Notes: a model not told the origin generated them from the letters alone. Positions 17,125 through 27,622 are shown, counted from the stretch's first letter. The stretch is 64,000 nucleotides of DNA from Legionella saoudiensis (GCF_001465875.1 NZ_LN901324.1:124001-188000), one strand, 5' to 3'. Translations and numbers: made by a program.

Positions 17125-18573
17125 ATGAAACTAAGCCAATTGTTAGCACCTTGGGTAACATATAAAATTGTAGATTGCACAATCACAGGTATTCAAAATG
17201 ACAGCCGACAAGTTCAACCAGGTGATTTGTTTGTAGCTTACCCTGGTGCCTCTGCGGATGGGCGTTTATTTATTCATAAGGCAGTGGCAGCGGGTGCTGT
17301 AGCGGTACTTTTTGAACCTACTGATTTTCCAGATATGATAGCTCCTAATGTCCCCTGTATTGCTATTCCTGATTTGGCTACTAAATTAGCTTATATAGCT
17401 AAAGCTTTTTATGGGAATCCAGACGAGGCGCTAACGTTTACGGGAATTACTGGGACTAATGGTAAGACAACAATTGCTTATCAATTAGCTCAAGCCCATT
17501 CATTACTTGGCCAAGGTGCTGCTTATATTGGAACCATTGGACAGGGGGAAGTGCATCATCTTAAACCATTAGATAATACAACCCCTGACTCATTATTTTT
17601 GCAAAAGTTATTTGCTCAATATAAGAGCCAAGGCTTAAAACAAGTATGTATGGAAGTCTCATCTCATGCTTTGGCTCAACACCGAGTTGATGCGATTGAG
17701 TTTAATCAAGCTATTTTCACCAATTTAACTTTAGATCATTTGGATTACCACCATACGATGGAAAATTATGCCGCTGTAAAGGCAACTTTATTTGCGCGAG
17801 CATCCTTACAATGGGCAATTATTAATCAAGATGATGAGTACCAAAAGTTCATGACTGCAGCAATAAAGCCGCATGTGAGAAAACTAAGCTATGGTATGGG
17901 CCCGAACAGTGATGTCAAAGTACTTAATTGGCACATGGATATTAATGGAACCTTAATTGGGGTAGAGTCTCCATGGGGACAGCATCAGTTGCATATTAAA
18001 GCGTTAGGTGCTTTTAATATCTATAATAGTTTAGCTGTATTTAGCAGCTTATTAGCTACGGGTTATGCGCCTGAGCAAGTGGTACAAGTCATGTCCCAAT
18101 TGAAGGCAGCTCCAGGACGATTGGAAATAGTAAGCAGTGCTCCTTATGTGCTTGTTGATTATGCTCATACTCCTGACGCTTTAAAGAATGCATTAGTAAC
18201 TTTAGGGCAGATAAAAAAGGGTAAGCTGTGGGTGGTGTTTGGTTGTGGAGGAGATCGTGATAAAAGCAAGCGTCCGATTATGGGGGAAATAGCTAGTGAT
18301 CATGCCGATGAAATTGTTATTACCAGTGATAATCCACGCACTGAAGATCCGCAAACAATTATTGCCGAGATTGCTATGGGAGTTTCTTCATCGGCTTCCG
18401 TGAAGCAATTAGAAAACCGGGAAGAGGCAATTGCTTATGCTCTTAAAAAAGCGCATGATGATGATATCATTTTAATTGCAGGTAAGGGGCATGAGTCTTA
18501 CCAGCAAATTGGTACAGTAAAGCATGCATTTTCAGACCAGGAGGTTGTTCGCCGGTTACGAGAGAATGCCTAA
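17125..18573 (+). CDS. murE: UDP-MurNAc-tripeptide synthetase MurE
   Basis: A 482-residue Mur ligase that adds the third stem residue to UDP-MurNAc-L-Ala-D-Glu. The ATP loop TGITGTNGKTTIAY is near residue 110, the family His/Asn region EVSSHAL near 178, and DNPRTEDP near 395. DNPR marks enzymes that add meso-diaminopimelate. The catalytic lysine region and GKGHESYQ near the C-terminus are present. It ends the cluster: the usual murF-mraY-murD set does not follow, and convergent pdxB begins its 3' end 11 bases away. Confidence 0.96.
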   Translation: MKLSQLLAPWVTYKIVDCTITGIQNDSRQVQPGDLFVAYPGASADGRLFIHKAVAAGAVAVLFEPTDFPDMIAPNVPCIAIPDLATKLAYIAKAFYGNPDEALTFTGITGTNGKTTIAYQLAQAHSLLGQGAAYIGTIGQGEVHHLKPLDNTTPDSLFLQKLFAQYKSQGLKQVCMEVSSHALAQHRVDAIEFNQAIFTNLTLDHLDYHHTMENYAAVKATLFARASLQWAIINQDDEYQKFMTAAIKPHVRKLSYGMGPNSDVKVLNWHMDINGTLIGVESPWGQHQLHIKALGAFNIYNSLAVFSSLLATGYAPEQVVQVMSQLKAAPGRLEIVSSAPYVLVDYAHTPDALKNALVTLGQIKKGKLWVVFGCGGDRDKSKRPIMGEIASDHADEIVITSDNPRTEDPQTIIAEIAMGVSSSASVKQLENREEAIAYALKKAHDDDIILIAGKGHESYQQIGTVKHAFSDQEVVRRLRENA

Positions 18574-18584
18574 TTCTGCTGGGC

Positions 18585-19646
18585 TTACAACGTTGGCACC
18601 GAGCATCCAAGCAACGCGGTAGTTTGCATATCCAAACCCGCGTGCGCATAGAGCTGAAAGTCATGGCGTTTCTGATGATTTTTTCTCAACTGCAAAAAGG
18701 TTTCTTCCAGATTTTTAGCCTGTTTCAAACGCATTGTTTCTGCAAAGGGGTTATACACGGATAAAATCTGCTCTTGCCAAGTTTTATTGGGGTCTAAATG
18801 CCTTAGCTCACCTAGTGTAGGATGAGCAAATTTGGGCAAAGGCAATCCAGCAATTTGATGCAATACTTCACTAACCATAGTGACCGCTCTATATTTAGCC
18901 TCAAGGCTATGACCAGCAATATGCGGAGTGCATAAAGTGGCTTTTTCAATAATGTCTTGATTAACATTGGGCTCATCAAGATAAACATCAGTGCAATAAA
19001 TAAACTTATCGCCCAAATTAAGTAAGGCTGGTTCATCAACAATGCCTCCACGGGCTGCATTAATAATGACGCAGCCAGATTTTAAATGCCTTAGGAATTG
19101 TTGATCAATTAAATTGCGACTTGGATGGGGTTGAGCATCATGTAATTCAGCATGGATGCATAAAAGATCTACATGATGCAATTCTTTAAGTTGAGTATTT
19201 AACCCTTTTAATGGATCATAAACAGTCGTAGCAAAACCAGCTGCTTCTAACCTTGCTTGAACTCTGGTGCCTACTTCGCCAAAACCAATAATCCCGGCAT
19301 GGTTTCCTTGAATAAGTTGCTGTTGTTGCAAATAGGCTAGACAAGATACAACATAATCGGCAACAGCACGAGCATTGCAGCCTTTAGCATCAATAACCTG
19401 AATATGCTGGGAGGCTAACCACTGCTTATCTAAATGATCGCTGCCACTGCTGGCTGTGGCGACATAACGTAATTGATGTTTTTTTAATAAATCGCAATTT
19501 ACTTTTAAATTAGCTCGGCACAAAAGAACATCTTGCTCTGCAAGCAAAGATGTAATTTCATCAGCCTGGGTATAGAGAGTCAGGCAAAAGGGCTTAGGGA
19601 AAGCTTGTTCTAGCCCTGGTAGTGAGGCGTCAGCTAAAACCTTCAT
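18585..19646 (-). CDS. pdxB: Erythronate-4-phosphate dehydrogenase PdxB
   Basis: A 353-residue D-2-hydroxyacid dehydrogenase of the DXP-dependent vitamin B6 pathway. It oxidises 4-phosphoerythronate for PLP synthesis. The NAD site [20 protein letters not shown] is near residues 118-137, and the catalytic set is visible as Arg in [10 protein letters not shown], Glu in DEPNV and His in TPHIAGHS. The C-terminal extension beyond 280 is typical of PdxB rather than SerA. Its start overlaps the stop of the M50 protease gene by four bases (ATGA). Confidence 0.93.
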   Translation of the reverse strand: MKVLADASLPGLEQAFPKPFCLTLYTQADEITSLLAEQDVLLCRANLKVNCDLLKKHQLRYVATASSGSDHLDKQWLASQHIQVIDAKGCNARAVADYVVSCLAYLQQQQLIQGNHAGIIGFGEVGTRVQARLEAAGFATTVYDPLKGLNTQLKELHHVDLLCIHAELHDAQPHPSRNLIDQQFLRHLKSGCVIINAARGGIVDEPALLNLGDKFIYCTDVYLDEPNVNQDIIEKATLCTPHIAGHSLEAKYRAVTMVSEVLHQIAGLPLPKFAHPTLGELRHLDPNKTWQEQILSVYNPFAETMRLKQAKNLEETFLQLRKNHQKRHDFQLYAHAGLDMQTTALLGCSVPTL

Positions 19647-20302
19647 AATTTAAAAATTGTACTTAATACAAAAAAACCGATGTTAATAAGAGGGGCCATA
19701 ATGTAATTCAAAAGACCGGTAACCATTAAAAGGAGCAAAATATAAAATCCATAGGGTTCTATTTGCGCATAGGCCATTGCTTGTCTGGGAGGTAAAAGGC
19801 TGCTTACCACTCGACTTCCATCAAGCGGGGGTAAAGGTAATAGGTTTAATGCAGCCAATACGATATTAATAACCATTCCCGCACGAGCACTCATTAACAA
19901 AAAGAGCGCTGGCATAGAGGTTTCTGGACTAAGAAAGGTAGCAATTTTAAAAGCAGCCGCCCATAAGAAAGCCATAAAAATATTAGCAAATGGTCCTGCC
20001 AGAGTGACAAGAATCATGTCGCGCCGTGGGTGTTTAAACCGACTCCAATTAATCGGCACAGGTTTTGCATAACCAATTACGAATTGAAAACTAGTTAATA
20101 CACCAACCAGGATTGGTATGAGTATGGTTCCAATCAGGTCTATATGACGAATCGGGTTTAAACTTAAACGCCCAAACATTTTCGCGGTAGTATCACCACA
20201 AAGATTAGCGACATAGGCATGAGCAGCTTCATGTAAGGTGATTGCAAGTAAGACGGGAAGGGCCCAAATACATACTTGCTGGATTAGGGTAAATTCTGGC
20301 AT
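19643..20302 (-). CDS. Site-2 protease family membrane protein (M50)
   Basis: A 219-residue polytopic membrane protein with about five to six helices. The zinc site HEAAHAYVA (HExxH) is in the first helix region, near residue 23, and the third ligand lies in [13 protein letters not shown] near residue 155. This compact form without a PDZ domain is the widespread YwhC/Rv-type rhomboid-sized M50 group, not RseP. The physiological substrate is unknown. It is translationally coupled to pdxB downstream, though no functional link is known. Confidence 0.9.
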   Translation of the reverse strand: MPEFTLIQQVCIWALPVLLAITLHEAAHAYVANLCGDTTAKMFGRLSLNPIRHIDLIGTILIPILVGVLTSFQFVIGYAKPVPINWSRFKHPRRDMILVTLAGPFANIFMAFLWAAAFKIATFLSPETSMPALFLLMSARAGMVINIVLAALNLLPLPPLDGSRVVSSLLPPRQAMAYAQIEPYGFYILLLLMVTGLLNYIMAPLINIGFFVLSTIFKL

Positions 20303-20832
20303 TAAAAACTATGTGCTAGTTAGTGTATGATGATTTTAACCAATTGTGTTGTAATAACAAGTAAAATAAGAAATACCGATACGTCATCCTACGCAGTTTC
20401 ATTAATGGAAACTGCGTGGAATTCTTGAATTAGGTTTATTTAACAGTACCTCATGAAGCATTAAGCTCTTGATTGTTTCTGACCGCATTTGCTAATGGAT
20501 TTAAATCGTCTTATCGTTGCATTTATAACCAGTACTTAATTACATAAAAAGATCAAAAAATAAAGGACAGATAGAATTATTGCGCTTATTATACCGCAGT
20601 TAGGAGAACCGGGCTGGTGTGAGTATTTAATAACATTCATGTGGCAGGGTTATGTGCTTTATTATTTTTAGAGCATGACGAACGACAGTAGTGACGATGA
20701 TTCCTTAGTATTTGAGTGAACCCGCCATGAAGCGTTTGCATGCAGAAAATGATGATAGCTGGTTTTAAGTATGTTGGCTCAAGGACTGATGTTATAACAG
20801 GAATTTAGCTTTAAGTAAGAGGAATTTGATTG
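20303..20832. other. 530-base gene-free stretch
   Basis: No open frame here looks coding on either strand. A clean hairpin, ACGCAGTTTC (20391-20400) with GAAACTGCGT (20408-20417), lies near the left side. The rest has no recognised motif. A decayed gene or an unseen small RNA is possible; nothing decides. Confidence 0.5.
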
Positions 20833-21513
20833 ATGACACAATTTGAAAAAACATTTGAGTTTATGAAAAAACCATGGGTAATTGCCCTTTATGCAATTTT
20901 GGTCGTATTGTCCTATATTTTTGTTGATAAGGCATTGGCTACTTATTTCCATCAATTGGATTTAAGAACGAATATACAAGCCTTAAGTATTTTAACCGCC
21001 TTTGGACAATGGATTGCCTACATTGTTTTATTTTTTGCAGCAGGGATATATTTTCGTTATGTGCGTGCCAATCCGGTATCTGAAGCAAGAGCATGGTATT
21101 TATTAGGATGTGTTTTTATTGCCAACTTAGTCTGTTTTGTTTTTAAAGTTGCCTTAAGCCGCGCTCGCCCTGATTTATTATTTAGCAGTAATGAGTTTGG
21201 TTTTTATTGGTTTAAAATGGGTAAGTACTATTGGTCTTTTCCTTCGGGACATACCACAACGGTAGTTAGTTTGGCTGTAGGCCTTGGTGTTTTGTTCCCC
21301 CGTTATTTTTATGCAGTACTTGGGGCAGCACTCTTAGTCGCAGCATCTAGAGTGTTATTGTATTATCATTATCTGAGTGATGTGATGACAGGTTTTTATT
21401 TAACGGTATTAGTAGTTGGCTTTTATACTCATTATCTAAAACAAAAAAATTGGTTTGAGGAAAAAGGCTGCATTGATTCAAAGCCTTTAATTTTAAGCGG
21501 ACAACAATCTTAG
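20833..21513 (+). CDS. PAP2-family membrane phosphatase
   Basis: A 226-residue integral membrane phosphatase with about six helices. The three PAP2 motifs are intact: KVALSRARP near residue 115, PSGHTT near 145, and SRVLLYYHYLSD near 177. Relatives dephosphorylate undecaprenyl pyrophosphate, phosphatidylglycerol phosphate, phosphatidic acid or the 1/4' positions of lipid A; the sequence does not say which. ATG 20833 is chosen, with AGAGGAA upstream, rather than TTG 20830. Confidence 0.9.
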   Translation: MTQFEKTFEFMKKPWVIALYAILVVLSYIFVDKALATYFHQLDLRTNIQALSILTAFGQWIAYIVLFFAAGIYFRYVRANPVSEARAWYLLGCVFIANLVCFVFKVALSRARPDLLFSSNEFGFYWFKMGKYYWSFPSGHTTTVVSLAVGLGVLFPRYFYAVLGAALLVAASRVLLYYHYLSDVMTGFYLTVLVVGFYTHYLKQKNWFEEKGCIDSKPLILSGQQS

Positions 21514-21634
21514 GGACTGTTAATTATTTAACTAGTTTGACTGGTAGTAAGCAGGAGATCTTTTGCTGTGTTCAAAATGGCATGCAGTGGTCTATTACTT
21601 CGAGCAAAATAAAAACAGCATCTAATTGATTTCG

Positions 21635-21668
21635 CCTAAGAAGCGTTAGCAGTGCTTCTTAGGTTTTT
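21635..21668 (+). terminator. Perfect hairpin with T tract just before the 21681 gene
   Basis: CCTAAGAAGC (21635-21644) pairs fully with GCTTCTTAGG (21654-21663), loop of nine, then TTTTT. It ends about three bases before the AAGGAG of the next gene. It could end the PAP2 transcript, which stopped 122 bases earlier, or attenuate the gene behind it. Confidence 0.8.
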
Positions 21669-21680
21669 CAAGGAGTGATT

Positions 21681-23069
21681 ATGAATATAGAAGCTGATTT
21701 AAAATCTTTAGTTGAGGTTTATGCTAAATACGATCAGGAAAAGGGAATTTATATAAATAAACCGGAAAAGTCCGCATCTTTAGATAAGCTCATTGCCGAA
21801 CAAAGTTCTAATGAAATCCATATTAGCCCTGTGGATGGGGAACAACCTACATATCCTTCTCTTAGCATAGAGCAGGAATCCCAAACTCCGAATAATAATT
21901 TAACTGAAGAGCAACTTTTTGATTTAGAACGGTCTTTTAATTTACTGCTTAATCAATGGTTATTGCATAAGGGTGCAGAAGAGAAGCAAATTGGAACGAT
22001 GTATGATAAATTATCCAGTTTTTTTGAGCACTCGCCTACTCAATTACCTGAGCTGGTATGGCTTGAGCACCAATTATCTAAAGGTTTGAATGATGGTTTA
22101 TGTAAACGAACTTTTGAAAATTGCTATCAACGCTTAGTGAACCCTGAAAATTTTGTAGAGCTGACATTTGGCGAGATAACAAACAAGAATGATCTTAAGA
22201 AATGGTTAGAAATTTTATCGTCAAAGGCGAGAACTTATAATGAACGAAGCTTATATAATAGCCTGTTAGGATTATTAAATGAGTCTATAGGCTATTATGA
22301 TGAAATAGGAAAAATCAAGCCTACTGCAATTAAGGCTTTATTATCGTTTATCCCCATACTTTTAGTAAGCATAGGTACTATTGCTTTTGCAGAAGAAATT
22401 CTTGCTGTTTATGCCGTATATTTTATTGTGCTTAAAGGGGGAGAGTATATTGGTAAAACTAATATTTCTGAGCTGCAATCCTTCGGTGGCACAGTGCAAC
22501 AAGTGACCTCAGTTACCGCAGCCACTACTACCGCATTACTCGTTCGTTTAATGGAGTTGATTTTTTGGAGCTCCCGCCAATGTTACATGGCGACACTGCA
22601 AGTAGGGTCTACTGTATTAGAGCCGCTGTTTTCTGGAACCGAGGATGCAGCCGAAAATATAGAAGAAGCATTACTTAAGGCGAATGAAAATAAAGAGGGT
22701 GGATTACTTTTCAAAAACTATCAATTAAAGCTAATTGTAGCGCCTATAGAAGTTCGTTGTTCTGCGTTAAAAGAGCAATGGTTTTTACAGCGTCGTACGG
22801 GCGGTGAAAAAGATCGAGTACTTACTCGATTTTTAACTAAAATGCGAGAATTGGATCAAAATCACGATCCTATTGAAACAAAACTGGAAGCGGCACAGCG
22901 ATTAATTACTAAGTTAAAAGAAAATAAAACCGTGTATGAAACAGGGCGTTATACCGGGCCTGCAATTAACAAAGCAGAACGTTTTCTCCAGTTTTTTATT
23001 AAAAACCCCTTGGCTCTGATGGATAGTGAGACAAAGCAAACAGAAAATGCAAGTAATTCATCGATGTAG
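21681..23069 (+). CDS. Unknown membrane-associated protein, possible effector
   Basis: I do not recognise this 462-residue protein. It has no signal peptide. A polar N-terminal half (1-210) leads to a hydrophobic hairpin at about residues 214-255 (ALLSFIPILLVSIGTIAFAEEILAVYAVYFIV fragmentary helices) and a second weakly hydrophobic patch near 290. A charged helical C-terminal part follows (330-462), ending in a Ser/Asn-rich tail. A central hydrophobic hairpin in an otherwise soluble protein is seen in some Legionella effectors. AAGGAG is seven bases before ATG 21681. Confidence 0.7.
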   Translation: MNIEADLKSLVEVYAKYDQEKGIYINKPEKSASLDKLIAEQSSNEIHISPVDGEQPTYPSLSIEQESQTPNNNLTEEQLFDLERSFNLLLNQWLLHKGAEEKQIGTMYDKLSSFFEHSPTQLPELVWLEHQLSKGLNDGLCKRTFENCYQRLVNPENFVELTFGEITNKNDLKKWLEILSSKARTYNERSLYNSLLGLLNESIGYYDEIGKIKPTAIKALLSFIPILLVSIGTIAFAEEILAVYAVYFIVLKGGEYIGKTNISELQSFGGTVQQVTSVTAATTTALLVRLMELIFWSSRQCYMATLQVGSTVLEPLFSGTEDAAENIEEALLKANENKEGGLLFKNYQLKLIVAPIEVRCSALKEQWFLQRRTGGEKDRVLTRFLTKMRELDQNHDPIETKLEAAQRLITKLKENKTVYETGRYTGPAINKAERFLQFFIKNPLALMDSETKQTENASNSSM

Positions 23070-23266
23070 GGAGCTCTTTTAGTCTGCATTAGCGCAGTGT
23101 AATACGGGAATAAAGCTTATCATGCATCGGGCTCGTATTACGCTTTACTAATACGGCTACCACTTTGTTTTTATGCATTAATCGATAACTTAATCGCAAT
23201 GCCCCCTTGAATTAGCCCCTAAAACTCTGGCAAGATGCTTTGGTTTTGATTTTCCAGTGAGGACTT

Positions 23267-24016
23267 ATGAAAATTCTCGTTGCAGTGAAGCGCGTAATAG
23301 ATCCCTATGTCAAAATTAGGGTTAAATCGGATAATACCGGAGTTGAAACACAAAATATCAAAATGGCAATGAATCCTTTTGATGAAATTGCTGTCGAAGA
23401 GGCATTACGTTTACGTGAAAAAAATTGGGCTACTGAAGTCGTCATTGTGAGTATTGGTACGGACAGTTCACAAGAGATTTTACGTCATGGTTTAGCACTG
23501 GGTGCTGATCGCGCTATTTTAGTACGTACATCAGATTCATTAGAAAGCTTAAATATCGCTAAAATATTAAAAAAGGTAGTTGAGGATGAAAAACCCTCTT
23601 TAGTCTTAATGGGCAAGCAAGCCATTGATGGTGATAATAACCAAACCCCCCAAATGTTATCCGCTTTATTAAATTGGCCACAAGCAACTTATGCCTCTAA
23701 ACTGGAAGCAAGCTCCGAACATCTTGAAGTCACCCGAGAGATAGATGGTGGATTAGAAACCATTAACGTTCAATTGCCAGCCATAGTAAGTACTGATTTG
23801 CGCTTGAACGAACCGCGATATGCTAGTTTACCCAACATAATGAAAGCAAAGCGTAAGCCTTTAGATGTTATTGAATTAGATAGTATGGGCTTAGCACTGA
23901 AAAAACATATTGAAGTGATTCAAGTTACCGCACCTGCGGCACGTAGCGCAGGCAAAAGGGTAGGCTCAGTAGATGAGCTCATTAATGAATTACAAAATCA
24001 AGCCAAAGTGCTTTGA
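23267..24016 (+). CDS. etfB: Electron transfer flavoprotein beta subunit
   Basis: A 249-residue ETF beta chain, which binds AMP and docks the acyl-CoA dehydrogenase partners. The start MKILVAVKRVIDPYVKIRV, the segment MNPFDEIAVEEALRLRE near residue 42-58, and the ETF signature region with VLMGKQAIDGDNNQT near 115-130 are all typical. Etf beta is followed by alpha after 12 bases, with AAGGAG between, so the two form an operon. It feeds electrons from fatty and amino-acid oxidation to the quinone pool. Confidence 0.96.
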   Translation: MKILVAVKRVIDPYVKIRVKSDNTGVETQNIKMAMNPFDEIAVEEALRLREKNWATEVVIVSIGTDSSQEILRHGLALGADRAILVRTSDSLESLNIAKILKKVVEDEKPSLVLMGKQAIDGDNNQTPQMLSALLNWPQATYASKLEASSEHLEVTREIDGGLETINVQLPAIVSTDLRLNEPRYASLPNIMKAKRKPLDVIELDSMGLALKKHIEVIQVTAPAARSAGKRVGSVDELINELQNQAKVL

Positions 24017-24028
24017 TAAGGAGATAGG

Positions 24029-24967
24029 ATGAGCACTTTAATACTTGTTGAACATGATAATCAAACCATGCACCCAGCCACTCGGAATGTCTTGTCTGCC
24101 GCTCAGCAGCTGGGTGGAGAAATCCACATGCTGGTTGCAGGTTACCAATGCAATGCAGTCGCAGAGCAAGTAGCTACTCTTTCTGGTGTACATAAGGTTT
24201 TGTATGCAGATAAGCCCAGTTATGAGCATCCGCTGGCAGAACAAATGAGTGATTTGGTGTTATCGTTGGCTAATTCATTTAAAGCCATATTAATCCCATC
24301 CAGCACATTTGGTAAAAATATTGCGCCACGTGTTGCTGCTCAGCTTGATGTAGCTCAAGTTTCGGATGTGAGTAAAATTCTTGATAATGATACTTTTGAG
24401 CATCCTATTTATGCGGGTAATGCTATAGAAAAAGTACGGGTTTTGGATGCGATAAAGGTGTTAACAATAAGAACAACTGCATTTGATGCAGTGAATGCTG
24501 CCCAAGCTGCCTGCACTATTGAAACCCTAGATAAAGAATGCATCGCTCAAAGCAGTCAATTTGTGAAGCATGAGTTAAGTAAATCTGAGCGTCCGGATTT
24601 AGGCACGGCTAAAATTGTGGTTTCTGGAGGTAGAGGATTACAAAGCGCTGAAAAATTTAAACTCATTGAAGAGTTAGCAGATGCTTTAGGTGCGGCAGTT
24701 GGTGCTTCACGGGCAGCAGTAGATGCTGGATTCGTCCCCAATGATTATCAGGTCGGGCAAACTGGAAAGGTAGTCGCCCCTATGCTTTATATTGCTGTGG
24801 GTATTTCAGGAGCCGTACAGCACTTAGCAGGAATGAAGGACTCTAAAGTAATTGTTGCCATTAATAAAGATGAAGACGCTCCAATTTTCCAAATTGCAGA
24901 TTACGGATTAGTTGGCGATTTATTTGAATTAGTACCACAATTAATTGCGCATTTAAAAAATAAATAA
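24029..24967 (+). CDS. etfA: Electron transfer flavoprotein alpha subunit
   Basis: A 312-residue ETF alpha chain carrying FAD. The C-terminal FAD domain (about 190-312) includes [28 protein letters not shown], the [27 protein letters not shown] signature (read in parts) and [16 protein letters not shown]. It forms the heterodimer with EtfB directly upstream. ETF-ubiquinone oxidoreductase is not in the window. Confidence 0.96.
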   Translation: MSTLILVEHDNQTMHPATRNVLSAAQQLGGEIHMLVAGYQCNAVAEQVATLSGVHKVLYADKPSYEHPLAEQMSDLVLSLANSFKAILIPSSTFGKNIAPRVAAQLDVAQVSDVSKILDNDTFEHPIYAGNAIEKVRVLDAIKVLTIRTTAFDAVNAAQAACTIETLDKECIAQSSQFVKHELSKSERPDLGTAKIVVSGGRGLQSAEKFKLIEELADALGAAVGASRAAVDAGFVPNDYQVGQTGKVVAPMLYIAVGISGAVQHLAGMKDSKVIVAINKDEDAPIFQIADYGLVGDLFELVPQLIAHLKNK

Positions 24968-25035
24968 AGCTTAGACCCTGTTGTCACTTTACAATCTGTA
25001 CATAGGGCCTATAAAACACAGTAAAGGGAGTAATT

Positions 25036-26157
25036 ATGTTAGTAGGTGTTCCAAGAGAGATTAAGCCACAAGAGAATCGTGTAGGTCTTATCCCTTCAAG
25101 TGTTAGGGAAATCATTAGAGTTGGTAGCGCTGTTATTGTTGAAAAAGGTGCTGGCTTGGGGATTGGTATTTCTGACGATGATTACAGCCATGCTGGCGCG
25201 GAAGTAGTGGACAGTGCCGATGAAGTATTTGCCAAGGCAGATTTAATCGTAAAGGTTAAAGAGCCACAGCCTATTGAATGCAAGCGTCTGCGAGAAGGAC
25301 AAACTTTATTCACTTATTTACATTTAGCCCCAGACCCACATCAAGCGCGTATGTTAAAAGAATCTGGTGTAACGGCAATCGCTTATGAAACGGTAACCCA
25401 AGATGATGGTGGTTTGCCCCTGCTGACTCCAATGTCCCAAGTTGCCGGTCGTATGTCCATACAAGCGGGTGCTCATTGTTTAGAAATGGCTCAAGGCGGA
25501 AGTGGGGTGTTGTTAGGAGGCGTTCCTGGTGTAGCCGCAGCCAATGTTGTAGTTATTGGGGGCGGAGTCGTGGGTACGAATGCCGTGCGTATGGCTATGG
25601 GTATGGAGGCACGAGTAACGGTATTAGACCGCTCCTTGCAGCGTTTAAATGAGCTAGACTTCCAATTCGGTTCCAAAATTAATACCGTTTATTCTACCGC
25701 TGATGCGATAGAAAACTATGTATCTCGAGCTGATTTAGTGATTGGTGCAGTATTAGTTCCAGGTGCGGCAGCGCCTAAACTAGTAACTCGCGCTATGTTA
25801 AAATCTATGCGTCCTGGTTCTGTATTAGTCGATGTGGCAATTGACCAAGGGGGCTGTTTTGAAACAAGTCGTCCTACAACTCATCAAGAACCAACTTATG
25901 TTGTGGACCAAGTAGTGCACTATTGTGTTGCAAATATGCCGGGTGCGGTACCAAGAACGTCTACCTTTGCGTTGAATAATGCAACCTTACCTTTTGTGTT
26001 GAGCATTATTACTAAAGGTACGAAGCTGGCTTTATTAAATGATCATCATTTATTAAACGGTTTGAACGTTCATCAAGGTAAAATTACATTTGAAGCGGTT
26101 GCTCGTGATTTAGGTTATGAATACACACCTGCTGCTATTGCTTTAGCGGGTCGTTAG
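25036..26157 (+). CDS. ald: Alanine dehydrogenase
   Basis: A 373-residue NAD-dependent alanine dehydrogenase, converting L-alanine to pyruvate and ammonia. The N-terminal [18 protein letters not shown] has the pyruvate-binding Arg, KVKEPQ lies near residue 75, and the NAD fold [19 protein letters not shown] near 170-188. The active-site His lies in TYLHLAPD near residue 95. Full normal length. For a bacterium that feeds on amino acids, alanine catabolism is a plausible role. AGGGAG precedes the ATG and a strong hairpin follows the stop. Confidence 0.96.
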   Translation: MLVGVPREIKPQENRVGLIPSSVREIIRVGSAVIVEKGAGLGIGISDDDYSHAGAEVVDSADEVFAKADLIVKVKEPQPIECKRLREGQTLFTYLHLAPDPHQARMLKESGVTAIAYETVTQDDGGLPLLTPMSQVAGRMSIQAGAHCLEMAQGGSGVLLGGVPGVAAANVVVIGGGVVGTNAVRMAMGMEARVTVLDRSLQRLNELDFQFGSKINTVYSTADAIENYVSRADLVIGAVLVPGAAAPKLVTRAMLKSMRPGSVLVDVAIDQGGCFETSRPTTHQEPTYVVDQVVHYCVANMPGAVPRTSTFALNNATLPFVLSIITKGTKLALLNDHHLLNGLNVHQGKITFEAVARDLGYEYTPAAIALAGR

Positions 26158-26167
26158 AAACCTCCCT

Positions 26168-26203
26168 AAACCTGGTTGCTTGCAACCAGGTTTCTATATT
26201 TTG
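26168..26203 (+). terminator. Terminator after ald
   Basis: A perfect 12-base stem, AAACCTGGTTGC (26168-26179) and GCAACCAGGTTT (26182-26193), is followed by CTATATTTT. The same core CCTGGTTGC hairpin recurs at 36422-36441. Confidence 0.8.
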
Positions 26204-26331
26204 CTAACTACTTTGCTTCACTCTGGTGCTTTCAGCGAGTGTCCTTTAGAAAAATTGTTCCAATCATATAATTACAAATGGTTTTAGAACTTATTTTTAA
26301 AAAAGATACTTTCTTTTGATTAAGGATAATT

Positions 26332-27513
26332 ATGAAAAAATTTGTTTTAATATTTTTGATGGCTCTAAGTTTCCATCTTGCCGCAGCAAATCAATTCCCA
26401 GCAAAAGATAAGCTGATTGTTACTCGATGTATGTATCAGAAGCTAGGCCATTTAGCATCCTTAATTACAAAGACAGAGCAATACACGTTAATTGCAGTTG
26501 AAATGAATGAACAAGTGATGCGAGTGCTACATGATAATCGGCATGTATGTGGTGGCTTTTTAAATATTGAACCCTATCAAAAAGCAATACTGAAACAACA
26601 GCTTACTGAGCATCAACTACTAATTAATTTAACAAAATCCCCGACCGCTTTGGGAAATGATGAATATCATATAAGGCATGATGCTCAAGTAATGCCGCTA
26701 TTGAAACAAATCGACAGAAGTATTATTTGGGGCAACATGCAGCATCTTACAAATTATATTAATCGTGCAGCAAATTCTAAAACAGGGGTTTTGGCTGCGC
26801 AATGGTTTAAAGACCAAATTGACTCTATGGCAAAAGAGTATCATCGTAAGGATGTTCAAAGTTATTTTGTCGCAACGGGCAAAAGGTATAAACAACCTTC
26901 AGTAGTCACGGTTATTGGCAAAGAAAAACCAGGGGGTGCACTGGTTATTGGCGCACATATAGACACGCTAAAAGGCAATATGCCAGGTGCAGATGATGAT
27001 GCCAGTGGAATAGCGGCGATTTTAGAAGTATCCAGAATGCTTTTATCGTCCGAGCTTGATTTTGAGCATCCCATTTATGTTATTGCTTATGCAGCCGAAG
27101 AGCAGGGCTTGGTTGGTTCCGGTTTTGTTGTCCAATCTTTTCTAGATAAGAAAACATCGGTAAAAGCCGTATTACAATTTGATCAGGCAGGGTTTCGAGC
27201 AAATCCCAAAGATAAAACGATTTGGTTACTGGATGATTACGTAGATTCGAAGTTAACTAAATTTCTGGCTAATCTAATAACTCATTATGTGAATATTCCT
27301 GTTTCTTTCACTCATTGTGGCTATGCATGTAGTGATCATGCAAACTGGCATTTAAATGGGTTTCCTGCATGCTATCCATCTGCGACCACTTTAGATGATG
27401 ATAACGACAATGTGCACACGCCTAATGATCGATTAGAGACTATCAGTTTGGAGCATTTAGAAAATTTTGCCAAATTAGGTTTGGCTTTTGTTGTTGAATT
27501 AGGTTTGAAGTAA
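26332..27513 (+). CDS. Secreted M28-family zinc aminopeptidase (LapA/LapB-like)
   Basis: A 393-residue exported metallopeptidase with a signal peptide (MKKFVLIFLMALSFHLAAA). An N-terminal region of about 170 residues precedes the M28 catalytic domain. Zinc ligands and catalytic residues are visible: His in GAHIDT, Asp in PGADDDASG, Glu-Glu in AAEEQG, Asp in QFDQAGF and His in NVHTPND. Cysteines in CGYACSD probably form a disulphide, as in the Aeromonas/Vibrio leucine aminopeptidases. Legionella secretes related aminopeptidases by type II secretion; which paralogue this is cannot be told here. Confidence 0.9.
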   Translation: MKKFVLIFLMALSFHLAAANQFPAKDKLIVTRCMYQKLGHLASLITKTEQYTLIAVEMNEQVMRVLHDNRHVCGGFLNIEPYQKAILKQQLTEHQLLINLTKSPTALGNDEYHIRHDAQVMPLLKQIDRSIIWGNMQHLTNYINRAANSKTGVLAAQWFKDQIDSMAKEYHRKDVQSYFVATGKRYKQPSVVTVIGKEKPGGALVIGAHIDTLKGNMPGADDDASGIAAILEVSRMLLSSELDFEHPIYVIAYAAEEQGLVGSGFVVQSFLDKKTSVKAVLQFDQAGFRANPKDKTIWLLDDYVDSKLTKFLANLITHYVNIPVSFTHCGYACSDHANWHLNGFPACYPSATTLDDDNDNVHTPNDRLETISLEHLENFAKLGLAFVVELGLK

Positions 27514-27543
27514 AATTAAAGAAGTAAGGTAAAAAAAGTTACC

Positions 27544-27622
27544 GTCATTGCGGACAAATAAAGCAACTCAGGTTTTAGTACCTCACAGCCTGGGTTGTTT
27601 GGCCACATGTTCCTCGCAATGA
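27544..27622. repeat. Palindromic repeat, GTCATTGCG...CGCAATGAG type
   Basis: Outer arms GTCATTGCG (27544-27552) and CGCAATGAG (27614-27622) and inner arms around CAACTCAGG and CCTGGGTTG pair with each other. The same GTCATTGCG / CAACCCAG words recur at 15172-15205, 45566-45696 and, partly, 61938-61962. Confidence 0.75.
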
